A DNA stretch of 48,694 nt, from NCBI GenBank assembly GCA_030728325.1, contig JANQZT010000023.1, positions 61,756 through 110,449 of the forward strand, written 5' to 3'. Shown one piece after another: positions 22,414-31,890 of the stretch (position 1 is its first letter; the number at the start of each line of letters is the position of its first letter). The notes under the pieces were generated by a model, which was not told the origin of the DNA, did not search any database, and saw only the letters and a program-made list of their open reading frames with translations. The position numbers and the translations under genes are program-made. Source of the DNA: Pontimonas sp. (GTDB taxonomy: Bacteria; Actinomycetota; Actinomycetes; Actinomycetales; Microbacteriaceae).

Positions 22414-22860
22414 TTAGTGCCTCTCTAGCAGTGTCAGGATGTGGGAAAGTGCGAGGTGATAGGACTGGTCTCCAAAGCCCGCAATCACGCCGCGAGCAGC
22501 ACCAGAGATGACCGAGGTGTGGCGGAAGGATTCGCGCGCGTGAGGGTTGGAGAGGTGCACCTCTATGAGAGGCGTTCCCGTCTCCGCCACAATCTGGCAC
22601 GCATCGCGCAGGGCGTAGGAGTAGTGGGTAAATGCCGCGGGGTTGAAGATCACCGGTGTGCGGGAGTCCGCGGCCTCGTGGAGCCAACCAATGAGCGTTG
22701 CTTCGTCATCACTCTGCCGAAAGTCCAGTGTGATGTCCGTAGGAAGCGCCTTGTGAAGACCCTGCTCAATGTCCGCCAGTGTCTGAGACCCGTAAATATC
22801 TGGTTCCCTCGACCCTAGGCGACCAAGGTTGGGCCCATTGAGGACCATGATGCTCGTCAT
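22414..22860 (-). CDS. aroQ: 3-dehydroquinate dehydratase, type II
   Basis: [35 protein letters not shown] and [18 protein letters not shown] motifs. Confidence 0.96.
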   Translation of the reverse strand: MTSIMVLNGPNLGRLGSREPDIYGSQTLADIEQGLHKALPTDITLDFRQSDDEATLIGWLHEAADSRTPVIFNPAAFTHYSYALRDACQIVAETGTPLIEVHLSNPHARESFRHTSVISGAARGVIAGFGDQSYHLALSHILTLLERH

Positions 22861-22869
22861 GCCACCAGC

Positions 22870-23955
22870 CTAGCTCTCGGAGGAGCCAAGCTCTTGATAA
22901 GCCGCAAACAGCACCGATTCATCAGGGATGGCCAAAACGCGGGGCTTCCCGGGGGCATCCAGCACCACAAAGCGCACGACACCACCCCTCGCCTTCTTGT
23001 CTTTTTGCATGCTGGCCAGAAGAGTCCGCCAGCGCCCCTGAGGGTAGTCCAGGGGAAGGCCCAGCTGCCCCAGAATCCTCCGGTGACGATCGACGTCCTC
23101 ATCCCCAAGGTTGGCGACAATCCGCGAGAGTTCCGCAGCAAACACCATCCCAATCGAAATCGCTACGCCATGACGCCATTGGTAGCGCTCCGCGTGCTCA
23201 ATCGCATGTCCCAGGGTGTGCCCGTAATTGAGGATCTCCCGAAGGCCTGATTCACGAAAATCATCCCCCACCACAGCAGCCTTCACCGCGATTGCGCGCT
23301 TCACGAGCTCCACAAACACGTCTGACGCAGTATCGAGAACTTCTGTGGGGTGAGACTCGATGAGGTCGAGAATCACAGGATCAGAGATGAATCCACACTT
23401 CACCACCTCAGCGAGTCCCGCTCTTACGTCATTTTCGCTCAACCCTGCCAACACGTCGGTGTCAGCAATAACGGCGTCCGGGGAGTAGAACACACCCACC
23501 AGGTTTTTGCCCTCTTGGGTATTCACACCTGTTTTCCCACCCACTGCAGCATCCACCATGCCGAGGACCGTTGTAGGAACTTGAATCAGCGGAACACCAC
23601 GCAACCAGGCTGCTGCCACAAAACCCGCAAGATCAGTAGTTGCACCACCTCCGAGGCCCAGAATGGCGTCATTACGCTGAAAATCGAGTTGTCCCAAGAT
23701 TCCCCAGCAAAAGGCCGCCACCTCGACACGCTTTGCGCCTTCAGCATCGGGAATTTCGACCAGGAAGACCTCGCGGCCCACACTCAACTGTTCTTTGAGT
23801 TCTTCCGCGATTCGTCCGAGCGCCGGAGCGTGAATAATCAGGAGCTTTTTGGCATCACCAGGGATGTGCTCGCCAATCTGGGACATGGCCCCAGGGCCCA
23901 CGATGACGGGGTAATCACCCTGTGTCGCGTTACTGACGGTAATGGTGTGTGTCAT
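22870..23955 (-). CDS. aroB: 3-dehydroquinate synthase
   Basis: LGGGATTDLAGFVAAAWLRGVPLIQVPTTVLGMVDAAVGGKTGVN and LNYGHTLGHAIE motifs. Confidence 0.97.
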   Translation of the reverse strand: MTHTITVSNATQGDYPVIVGPGAMSQIGEHIPGDAKKLLIIHAPALGRIAEELKEQLSVGREVFLVEIPDAEGAKRVEVAAFCWGILGQLDFQRNDAILGLGGGATTDLAGFVAAAWLRGVPLIQVPTTVLGMVDAAVGGKTGVNTQEGKNLVGVFYSPDAVIADTDVLAGLSENDVRAGLAEVVKCGFISDPVILDLIESHPTEVLDTASDVFVELVKRAIAVKAAVVGDDFRESGLREILNYGHTLGHAIEHAERYQWRHGVAISIGMVFAAELSRIVANLGDEDVDRHRRILGQLGLPLDYPQGRWRTLLASMQKDKKARGGVVRFVVLDAPGKPRVLAIPDESVLFAAYQELGSSES

Positions 23956-24461
23956 AGTCCTGCATCCTCTCGCACCCAGCGCAAGATTTCCTCGGCCAGA
24001 TTGTCGACAGTCTGGTGTGAGGCGTCAAACTTTCGGCCGGCAACCGAGTCATAGAGGTCAGCCCGCAGCTCCACCAAAGCCTTCCAGGATTCAAGTCCAT
24101 CTTTCAACAGAGGGCGCTTCTGGTTGTCCAGCCGAGGCGCTACGGCTTCCGGAGAAATGGTGATCAGAGCCACGCGGTGATCCTCAAGATCCTCTCGTGT
24201 CTGGGCATTCGTGACGGCACCACCACCGAGCGCGACGACTCCATTGGTTCCCAACGCTTCGATCACCGCCAGCCGTTCTTTCTCTCGAAAGAAGGGCTCT
24301 CCCCGGGCAGCAAAAATCTCTGGAATAGGCCCCCACTGATTCACCACGAGGGCATCGGTGTCGACGCAGCCCACTCCTAGGGCCTTAGCGAGCCTCTTAG
24401 AGACTCGTGTTTTTCCTGCAGCAGGCGGTCCAACAACCACGACGAGCGGCGTGCTCATCAC
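23952..24461 (-). CDS. aroK: Shikimate kinase
   Basis: Walker [23 protein letters not shown], and [13 protein letters not shown]...VALGGGAV. Confidence 0.93.
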   Translation of the reverse strand: MMSTPLVVVVGPPAAGKTRVSKRLAKALGVGCVDTDALVVNQWGPIPEIFAARGEPFFREKERLAVIEALGTNGVVALGGGAVTNAQTREDLEDHRVALITISPEAVAPRLDNQKRPLLKDGLESWKALVELRADLYDSVAGRKFDASHQTVDNLAEEILRWVREDAGL

Positions 24462-25663
24462 AGCGACGAAGAACCGGGCTTGATCACGTCCGGAATGTTC
24501 TCCAGGTAGGTACGCATGTTCCTCTGAATCTCAGAGAGCGAATCTCCCCCAAATTTCTCCACGATGGCGTCCGCGATAACCAACATCACCATGGCCTCGG
24601 CGACAATTCCCGCGGCGGGAACAGCGCAGACATCGGAGCGTTGGTGGTGAGCGACAGCCTCATCCCCGGTGGAGGTATCGATGGTGCGAAGGGCCCGGGG
24701 CACGGTGGAGATGGGCTTCATCCCGGCGCGAACGCGAAGAGGGCCACCGGTGCTCATTCCCCCTTCAATACCGCCGGCACGCTCGCTCAAGCGCTCGACG
24801 CCCGATCCGTCGTTGACGATCTCGTCGTGGGCTTCGGAACCACGGCGTCGGGTGGTCGTGAAACCATCACCGACCTCGACGCCTTTGATGGCCTGGATTC
24901 CCATGAGCGCCCCAGCGAGTCGTGAGTCGAGGCGACGATCCCAGTGAACGTAGGAGCCGACCCCTGGAGGCAAGCCCCTGACGACAACTTCCACAACACC
25001 ACCGAGGGTGTCTCCGTCTTTGTGTGCTTGGTCGACCTCGGCGACCATGGCAACCGACGTCTCCTCGTGTGCACAACGCAAAGGATCCTCGTCCAAGCGC
25101 CCGACATCTGCCGGACCTGGAATGACGGCATCCTCGGGAACCATGACCGGGCCAATCGCCACCGTGTGGGACACGACAGAAACTCCGAGCTCACGGAGGA
25201 AGGCTCGTGCAACCGCGCCGAGCGCCACACGAGCCGCGGTTTCCCGCGCACTAGCGCGCTCCAGAACAGGTCTCGAGTCCTCGAAACCATACTTTTGCAT
25301 ACCCGCCAAGTCAGCATGACCGGGCCTAGGACGGGTGAGCGCCTGAGCTCGACCACCCTGGAGTTCTGCCGGGTCGACGGGGTGCGGACTCATCACCGTC
25401 TCCCACTTTGGCCATTCAGTGTTCTCTACTCTCAACGCGACAGGACCGCCTTGGGTAAGGCCGTGCCGAACACCACCGGAGAAACTCACGGCATCCGCCT
25501 CAAATTTCATCCTGGCACCGCGCCCGTAGCCGAGCCGTCGGCGAGCGAGATCCGCCTGGACATCCTCAATCAGAAGAGGCACACCCGCGGGGAAGCCCTC
25601 AAGGACACCTATGAGTTCGGGACCGTGCGACTCACCCGCTGTTATCCATCGAAGCATTGTCAT
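24458..25663 (-). CDS. aroC: Chorismate synthase
   Basis: [38 protein letters not shown] and [23 protein letters not shown] motifs. Confidence 0.97.
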   Translation of the reverse strand: MTMLRWITAGESHGPELIGVLEGFPAGVPLLIEDVQADLARRRLGYGRGARMKFEADAVSFSGGVRHGLTQGGPVALRVENTEWPKWETVMSPHPVDPAELQGGRAQALTRPRPGHADLAGMQKYGFEDSRPVLERASARETAARVALGAVARAFLRELGVSVVSHTVAIGPVMVPEDAVIPGPADVGRLDEDPLRCAHEETSVAMVAEVDQAHKDGDTLGGVVEVVVRGLPPGVGSYVHWDRRLDSRLAGALMGIQAIKGVEVGDGFTTTRRRGSEAHDEIVNDGSGVERLSERAGGIEGGMSTGGPLRVRAGMKPISTVPRALRTIDTSTGDEAVAHHQRSDVCAVPAAGIVAEAMVMLVIADAIVEKFGGDSLSEIQRNMRTYLENIPDVIKPGSSSL

Positions 25664-25688
25664 ATTGTCCCATGAATCGGAACACCTA

Positions 25689-26534
25689 TTACTCAGGCGA
25701 AAGGCCGACAGCGCCTAACATTGCGGCGAATACTTTCTCTTCCTCAGGAAGAGGAAGGGTGGGATCGTTGTGGACAAACAAACGAATCTGAGCCAGTGCT
25801 TGATAGGCGAGCATCCATAGGCCAGACACCACCGGCTGCGGGGAACTTTCCCATTCCCTCGCATAGTGCGAGGGCCATGGAGAATACGCAACGTCAAACA
25901 GGGCCGCAGACTCGATAACAATGTCGGGCATGCCCGGGAGGTTTTCTTGCCCTCCCGGTAACGTCGATGCAACAAGCTCAGGCGGCATGACGTTGTCCAG
26001 CTCTGAAAAATGCTGCACTTGGGTTGAAAGGCCGCACTCGCGAAGGAAATACGCGCTCCGCTCAGCTCTTTCTAGCCCTCGCGCGAAGATTGTGACCGAG
26101 GTTGCCCCTCGCTTCCAGAGGGCGTAGCCGACGGAGCGGGCAGTCGCTCCAGCGCCGAGAATCCAAGCTCGCTCGGCCTGAATATCAAAGCGCTCCAGCG
26201 CCTTCTCCACACCAAACGCATCGGTGTTCGAAAGCACGCGAGTCTGCCCCGAGCGATACACCGTGTTGGCGGCGTTCAGATGGTCAACAATCGAATCCCG
26301 TGGCGCGATGATGTCCAGCACGCGCTCTTTGAGGGGCATAGTGAGGGAAATCCCCCCAAGGTGCGCGCCGACCCCCACCCAGGCAGGAGTGATCAGTTCT
26401 TGTGTGACCTCCCGATAGCGATAGGTCCACGGAAGATCCATGGCGGCGTAAGCAGCCCGGTGCAGCGCAGGCGAGAGCGAATGCTCTACCGGGTCTCCCC
26501 ACACCTCAAAATCGGTCTCAGCAATAGGCGCCAT
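25689..26534 (-). CDS. aroE: Shikimate dehydrogenase family protein
   Basis: [48 protein letters not shown] and [15 protein letters not shown] motifs; start at [13 protein letters not shown]. Confidence 0.92.
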   Translation of the reverse strand: MAPIAETDFEVWGDPVEHSLSPALHRAAYAAMDLPWTYRYREVTQELITPAWVGVGAHLGGISLTMPLKERVLDIIAPRDSIVDHLNAANTVYRSGQTRVLSNTDAFGVEKALERFDIQAERAWILGAGATARSVGYALWKRGATSVTIFARGLERAERSAYFLRECGLSTQVQHFSELDNVMPPELVASTLPGGQENLPGMPDIVIESAALFDVAYSPWPSHYAREWESSPQPVVSGLWMLAYQALAQIRLFVHNDPTLPLPEEEKVFAAMLGAVGLSPE

Positions 26535-27702
26535 TCTCTTCACTCTCCCTGCACCACGAGAGCCACTGTTCCACCGCGCGCAAGTGTTGCTGGTAGGTAT
26601 CGGAGAACACCGTCTCACCCGTGCGCAAATCTACCGAGACGAAGTACAGCCAGTCTCCATCCGCAGGCTCCAACGCCGCGCTGATGGCGAGCTCGCCAGG
26701 GAGAGAGATCGGTCCCGCCGGCAGTCCGGTGTACACGTAGGTGTTGAACGGATTGTCAGCGTCCGCTCGATCTGCGTCGCTAGTTCCGACGCTCTCATAC
26801 TTACCGGTCCAGTAGGTCACTGTGGCGTCGGATTGCAGCGGCATGTTGATGTCAAGACGGTTCGTGAAAACCCTGGACACTCGATAGAAATCTTCATCGA
26901 AACGGGCTTCACGCTGGATGAGAGCCGCCAAAGTCAGGGTCTCGTGCCAGTCCTCTTCTGCGACACCCGCGGACGCCAGGCGACTCTTCATCTCCTCGAC
27001 CATCCGAGCCACAATGTCTCCAGCGGTAGCTCCGGGCTCAAACGTGTAGGTGGCCGGAAAGAGATACCCTTCGAGGCTTCCGTTATCAGGATTGACGCCA
27101 TACAGGGAAGGGTCGCTGACAGCCTCGGTCAGAGAGTCGAGGGGCAGTGAGGCCTTCTCCGCGATAATTTCGAGAGCTCGCTGCAGGGTGACACCTTCGG
27201 TAATCAAAATCTCGATCTGAATCCGATTATTCGGGTCTCGCAGAGCAGCAATGGCACTATCCGCCGACATTCCCGTGAGTAACCGATACGTTCCCGGTTG
27301 GAACGTGATGGTGGCGTCTTGAAGCAGAACCTCATAGACCGCCTCGAACGACGCAGTCACTCCTGCCTCGGCAAGGTTGCGGGCGACAGTTTCCCCGATA
27401 TCTCCGGGGTTGACAACTACTTCGATAGCGGGTTCCGCTCCCCCGCCCTCAAAGTTCGGCACCTCTTCTTGGGCAAAGTAGTCCACAATTCGCGTGCCGT
27501 ACTCATTCCACAGCAGCCACACACCAGTCCCCGACAGCACCAGAATCGCGAGTGCCACCCCCGCGAAGATTCGCTTGCCCCAACCGCCTCTGGCTGGATC
27601 TCTGCGCGGGCGTGCTTGCTCGCGCGGACGCAGGGGACCTGCCTCAGGTTGCTCACCAGGAAGGGTGTTGAAAATCTTGTCGAAATCAGAGTCGCTAGTC
27701 AT
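26518..27702 (-). CDS. mltG: Endolytic murein transglycosylase (YceG/MltG-like)
   Basis: N-terminal cytosolic region and one transmembrane segment; EGYLFPATYTFEPGATA, LAALIQREA and TYVYTGLPAGPISLPGELAISAALEP motifs. Confidence 0.94.
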   Translation of the reverse strand: MTSDSDFDKIFNTLPGEQPEAGPLRPREQARPRRDPARGGWGKRIFAGVALAILVLSGTGVWLLWNEYGTRIVDYFAQEEVPNFEGGGAEPAIEVVVNPGDIGETVARNLAEAGVTASFEAVYEVLLQDATITFQPGTYRLLTGMSADSAIAALRDPNNRIQIEILITEGVTLQRALEIIAEKASLPLDSLTEAVSDPSLYGVNPDNGSLEGYLFPATYTFEPGATAGDIVARMVEEMKSRLASAGVAEEDWHETLTLAALIQREARFDEDFYRVSRVFTNRLDINMPLQSDATVTYWTGKYESVGTSDADRADADNPFNTYVYTGLPAGPISLPGELAISAALEPADGDWLYFVSVDLRTGETVFSDTYQQHLRAVEQWLSWCRESEENGAYC

Positions 27703-28159
27703 TGCTCAAGCCGTTCACATCAACCCGATGTCCCGGCGCCACCCCCTGAGCTCGCTCACTGTCCAGCGCATGTTGCAAAAGGATAACAGCGGCAGCCTGG
27801 TCGATGACTCCTCGCTGAGATTTCCTGGACCTACCCGCCTCACGGAAACCAGCTTGAGCTTGAACCGTGGAGAGTCGCTCGTCCACCATCCGCACTGGCA
27901 CAGTGACGTGGTGAGCCAACTGTCGCGCAAATGCCTCGGCGTCTTCGGTGGAGGCGGTGGCGGATCCGGAAAGTCCGAGGGGCAGACCAACAATCACCTC
28001 AAGGGGTTGAAGATCGTCTACCAGCGTGGCAAGGGAGGCAAGGGCCGACTCCCTGGCAAGCGTCTCCACCGGCACCGCCAACAGTCCCTCCGCATCGCTG
28101 CGGGCTATACCGACTCGGACAGTTCCGACGTCGACACCCAGCCTGGGACCTTTCCTCAC
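27695..28159 (-). CDS. ruvX: Putative Holliday junction resolvase / pre-16S rRNA nuclease (YqgF)
   Basis: RLGVDVGTVRVGIARSD, VGLPLGLSGS and VRMVDERLSTVQAQ motifs. Confidence 0.94.
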   Translation of the reverse strand: MRKGPRLGVDVGTVRVGIARSDAEGLLAVPVETLARESALASLATLVDDLQPLEVIVGLPLGLSGSATASTEDAEAFARQLAHHVTVPVRMVDERLSTVQAQAGFREAGRSRKSQRGVIDQAAAVILLQHALDSERAQGVAPGHRVDVNGLSND

Positions 28160-30816
28160 CTCAGCGAATCCACTGCGCTCTGAACATCCCGAAGTGCCAG
28201 CGCAAGAGCAGAGCCCTCAGGTCCACCGCCCTGGGCTAGCTGAGGTTTACCTCCCCCACCACCACCCATGGTCGCGGAGGCAGCTTTGACCAGGTCCCCT
28301 GCGTGAGCTCCCATTGCAACGGCTTCGGGTGATGCTGCAACGACGATAGTTCCGCGACCGTCAATGGAGGCTCCCAGCGCCACCAGGTGTGGCCCTGCGG
28401 CCAGAGCCGATGCCACGGATGATGTCAGAGACCGAAGCTCATCAGCACTGTGAACACCGGTCACTTCGGCAACCACGGAAGACACAGCGCCATCGCGCAC
28501 CTGGGCAGCCAACGAGGGAACCATCGCGTTGAGTCCCGCTGCGCCGGCTTGGGAGACCTTCTTCTCCAAGGACTTAACCTGCGTGACCAGTTCTTCAACC
28601 CGCGAGGGGATTTCCTCCCTGGGCGTCTTGAGCAAGCTGGTCAGCTTACGGATGAGCGCTTTCTCGACAGAGAAATTTTCCACCGCCGCCTGGCCGACGA
28701 GCGCTTCGATGCGCCGTGCGGTGGAGCTGACTGATGACTCGCCCAGAATCGTCACAACACCTATCTGTGACGAGCGGCCAACGTGTGTTCCCGCGCAAAG
28801 CTCTCGCGACCAAGGACCACCGATGTCCACCATACGAACCGTGTCTCCGTACTTCTCGCCAAAGAGCGCCATAGCTCCGAGAGATTTGGCTTCGTCGACC
28901 GGGAGAATCCGTGTGGTCACGTCAAGGTCGTCTCGGATCGCCTGGTTCACGATGGACTCAATCGCGACCTCGGCGTCTTCCGAAAGAGCCTGGTTCCAGG
29001 AAAAGTCGAGGCGCATATATCCAGCCCGGTTCAGCGACCCCGCCTGGGTCGCATGGGGACCCAAGGTGTCCCGAAGGGCAGCATGAACAAGGTGGGTCGC
29101 GGAGTGGGCGCGCTGTCCCTCAGATCGGGTGGGAGCGTCAACCTCAGCCACCACGGTCTCCCCCACTGACAGCTCACCAGCGTCGATGGCAACGGTGTGA
29201 CTGATGAGACCGGGAATCGGCTTTTGAACGTCCAGCACTCGAGCGGTTCCGCCCTCACCCCTCAGCGAGCCAGCATCAGAGACTTGCCCACCGGATTCCG
29301 CATAGAGAGCGGTGGAGGCCAGAATGACTTCAACCTGCTGGCCCTGCGAGGCAGACGCCACGCTCTGACCATCATGGAGTATTCCGAGAATTTCCGACTC
29401 GACTTGGAGAGTGTCGTAACCCGTAAACACTGTTTCACCAGACGCCCTGAACTCTCGATATACCGACAGATCGGCCAGAGCCGACTTCTTCGACCGTGCG
29501 TCAGATTTGGCCCTCGTCCTCTGTTCCGCCATCAGAGCGTCAAAGCTCTCTCTATCCACAGTGAGGCCGGACTCTTCCGCAATTTCCAGCGTCAGATCAA
29601 TCGGAAAACCATAGGTGTCATGGAGCAAGAACGCAGTGTCGCCAGCGAGTGCCGACTGTCCCGCTGTCCGTGTTTCTCCTACTGCCACGTCGAGGATCGA
29701 TGTTCCCGCCTCAAGGGTCCGAAGGAAAGACTCCTCCTCCGCAGTGGCGAGCGCTGCAACGCGGTCATATTCTGCGGCCACGTCAGGGTACGCGCTGGAC
29801 ATGGCGTCCCTCGATGCAGCAAAAAGCTCAGGGAAGCTGGCTTCATGGACCCCCAGGAGTCGCATGGACCGGATGCTGCGTCGCAGCAGTCTCCGCAGGA
29901 CATACCCTCGACCGTCATTGGAGGGGACAACTCCATCGGTCATCAGCATGAGAGACGAGCGAATGTGGTCCGCGATGACACGCATGCGGACATCGTCGTC
30001 CTGGTCGGCCCCATAGCGACGACCTGAAAGCTCGGACGCAACGTCGAGAACAGGTCGAACCTGATCAATCTCGTACATGTTCGCCACACCCTGCTTCAGG
30101 AACGCGACACGTTCCATGCCCATACCGGTATCGATGTTCTTTTGGGGCAGCTCCCCCACGATGTCGAAATCGACTTTGCTGCGAACATTCTCAATCTGGT
30201 ACTGCATGAACACGAGGTTCCAAATTTCGACATACCTCGTGTCGTCGACCGCTGGCCCGCCGTCAGGGCCAAATTCCGGACCTCTATCGAAATAGATCTC
30301 CGAGCAGGGCCCAGCAGGGCCGGGTTGGCCGGTGGACCAATAGTTGTCGGCCCGCCCCATGCGTTGAATCCTCTGAGCGGGGATGCCCGCTATCTCTCTC
30401 CAGAGTTTCTCGGCCTCATCGTCTTCTTCGTAGACGGTGACCCACAGGTCTTTCTCGTCGAATCCAAGCCCACCGTCAGCTTCGGAGGTGGTGAGCAGTT
30501 CCCAGGCGTACCCGATCGCGCCCTCTTTGAAGTAATCCCCGAACGAGAAATTGCCATTCATTTGAAAGAAGGTGCCGTGACGGGTTGTCTTGCCTACTTC
30601 CTCAATATCCAGTGTCCTGATGCACTTCTGGACACTCGTAGCACGGGGGTAGGGAGCTGGCACAACACCGGTCAAGTAGGGGATGAAGGGAACCATCCCC
30701 GCGACCGTGAACATGAGAGTGGGGTCATCGCTCACAAGGGAGGCGGAGGGCACCACCGTATGGCCTCGATCACCAAAAAATGTCAACCAGCGCTGCTGAA
30801 TATCGGCGGTTTCCAT
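28156..30816 (-). CDS. alaS: Alanyl-tRNA synthetase
   Basis: RWLTFFGDRGHTVVPSASLV, PRATSVQKCIRTLDIEEVGKT, editing-domain HSATHLVHAALR, and Gly-rich C-terminus MGGGGGGKPQLAQGGG. Confidence 0.98.
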   Translation of the reverse strand: METADIQQRWLTFFGDRGHTVVPSASLVSDDPTLMFTVAGMVPFIPYLTGVVPAPYPRATSVQKCIRTLDIEEVGKTTRHGTFFQMNGNFSFGDYFKEGAIGYAWELLTTSEADGGLGFDEKDLWVTVYEEDDEAEKLWREIAGIPAQRIQRMGRADNYWSTGQPGPAGPCSEIYFDRGPEFGPDGGPAVDDTRYVEIWNLVFMQYQIENVRSKVDFDIVGELPQKNIDTGMGMERVAFLKQGVANMYEIDQVRPVLDVASELSGRRYGADQDDDVRMRVIADHIRSSLMLMTDGVVPSNDGRGYVLRRLLRRSIRSMRLLGVHEASFPELFAASRDAMSSAYPDVAAEYDRVAALATAEEESFLRTLEAGTSILDVAVGETRTAGQSALAGDTAFLLHDTYGFPIDLTLEIAEESGLTVDRESFDALMAEQRTRAKSDARSKKSALADLSVYREFRASGETVFTGYDTLQVESEILGILHDGQSVASASQGQQVEVILASTALYAESGGQVSDAGSLRGEGGTARVLDVQKPIPGLISHTVAIDAGELSVGETVVAEVDAPTRSEGQRAHSATHLVHAALRDTLGPHATQAGSLNRAGYMRLDFSWNQALSEDAEVAIESIVNQAIRDDLDVTTRILPVDEAKSLGAMALFGEKYGDTVRMVDIGGPWSRELCAGTHVGRSSQIGVVTILGESSVSSTARRIEALVGQAAVENFSVEKALIRKLTSLLKTPREEIPSRVEELVTQVKSLEKKVSQAGAAGLNAMVPSLAAQVRDGAVSSVVAEVTGVHSADELRSLTSSVASALAAGPHLVALGASIDGRGTIVVAASPEAVAMGAHAGDLVKAASATMGGGGGGKPQLAQGGGPEGSALALALRDVQSAVDSLR

Positions 30817-30837
30817 GGTGAGACTTCCCCCGCAGCC

Positions 30838-30993
30838 CTACTGGCGGTAGGCGTCTTTAACGCCCTCGGTAAAGGTTTCAAGCGTGGCTCTTGACCGGGA
30901 AAAGAAAGCACGACCCTCGGGAGTTTCGTTCAACACGTGAGCAATGACAAACCCAGAAACCACTCCCAGAAGTGCCGCAACAAACTTTCCCAT
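30838..30993 (-). CDS. 51-aa small protein with N-terminal hydrophobic segment
   Basis: Own translation (below the 60-aa cutoff of the track): MGKFVAALLGVVSGFVIAHVLNETPEGRAFFSRSRATLETFTEGVKDAYRQ*. Preceded by GGAAAGAGCG, a plausible SD; fills the alaS-rpsD gap. Confidence 0.72.
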   Translation of the reverse strand: MGKFVAALLGVVSGFVIAHVLNETPEGRAFFSRSRATLETFTEGVKDAYRQ

Positions 30994-31035
30994 CGCTCTT
31001 TCCTCCCTCGCTAAGCCTAGAACACCCCAGACACA

Positions 31036-31069
31036 ACGGTGGTGGGGAAGAAATCTCCCCCACCACCGT
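31036..31069 (-). terminator. Strong hairpin downstream of rpsD
   Basis: Perfect 12-bp inverted repeat ACGGTGGTGGGG / CCCCACCACCGT with a 10-nt loop, 11 bp past the rpsD stop; no clear U-tract. Confidence 0.7.
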
Positions 31070-31080
31070 GTGACAGGAAT

Positions 31081-31710
31081 TTAGCGTGCGGCGTAGTACT
31101 CCACGACCAACTGCACGTCACAGGTCACAGGGACCTCGGCACGCTTGGGGCGACGGAGAAGTACAGCCTGAAGCTTGTCGATCTCCACCTCGAGGTAACC
31201 GGGGACGGGAGGCAGCACATCGACGTGTGCGCCCGCTGCTGCAACCTGGAAGGGCTCCATCTCTTCGCTGCGTGGCTTCACGTGAATCATCTGACCGGGC
31301 TTGACGCGGAATGACGGACGGTCCACCAATTCTCCATTGACGAGGATGTGGCGGTGCACAACCATCTGGCGCGCCTGAGCCGTGGTGCGAGCAAAGCCCG
31401 AACGAAGAACGAGAGCGTCAAGACGCATCTCCAAAAGCTCGACGAGGTTCTCACCACTCAGACCCTGGGTCTTACGGGCTTCTTCGAAGACGCGGCGAAG
31501 CTGTGCCTCACGGATACCGTACTGGGCGCGCAGACGCTGCTTTTCGCGCAGACGGACGGCGTAGTCACTGTCGGTCTTGCGCTTGGTGCGACCGTGCTCA
31601 CCGGGAGCATACGGACGCTTTTCGAGGTACTTCGCTGCCTTCGGCGTGAGCGGAATACCCAGCGCGCGGGACAGGCGGGTCTTGCTTCTGGTGCGTGAAC
31701 GAGTCGACAC
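31081..31710 (-). CDS. rpsD: 30S ribosomal protein S4
   Basis: STRSRTRSKTRLSRALGIPLTPKAAKYLEKRPYAPGEHG...EMRLDALVLRSGFARTTAQARQMVVHRHILVNG; GTG start. Confidence 0.98.
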   Translation of the reverse strand: MSTRSRTRSKTRLSRALGIPLTPKAAKYLEKRPYAPGEHGRTKRKTDSDYAVRLREKQRLRAQYGIREAQLRRVFEEARKTQGLSGENLVELLEMRLDALVLRSGFARTTAQARQMVVHRHILVNGELVDRPSFRVKPGQMIHVKPRSEEMEPFQVAAAGAHVDVLPPVPGYLEVEIDKLQAVLLRRPKRAEVPVTCDVQLVVEYYAAR

Positions 31711-31890
31711 GAAAAATTTCTCCTTGGTAACGGGGTCGATGCCGGAGCATCACAACAAATCCAAACGTGAGGGATTATGTCTATCGAAAGACGCGGCTAC
31801 AGCGACCTTTCTGAAGATCCCAGGCTCCGCAGCCGCACGAAGTTAGGGTCTCAGACCAGAGGCAAAAGTACCACAGAACTAGAGGTTTCC

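Noticed and set aside
24944-25675. 243-aa plus-strand ORF opposite aroC
   Set aside because: Shadow ORF of chorismate synthase; no domain recognised.
28240-28290. CCACC-type repeat tract near the alaS 3' end, possible simple repeat
   Set aside because: Explained by the conserved Gly-rich motif (MGGGGGGKPQLAQGGG) of AlaS.
29197-30027. 276-aa plus-strand ORF opposite alaS
   Set aside because: Shadow ORF of alaS; composition mirrors the sense codons.
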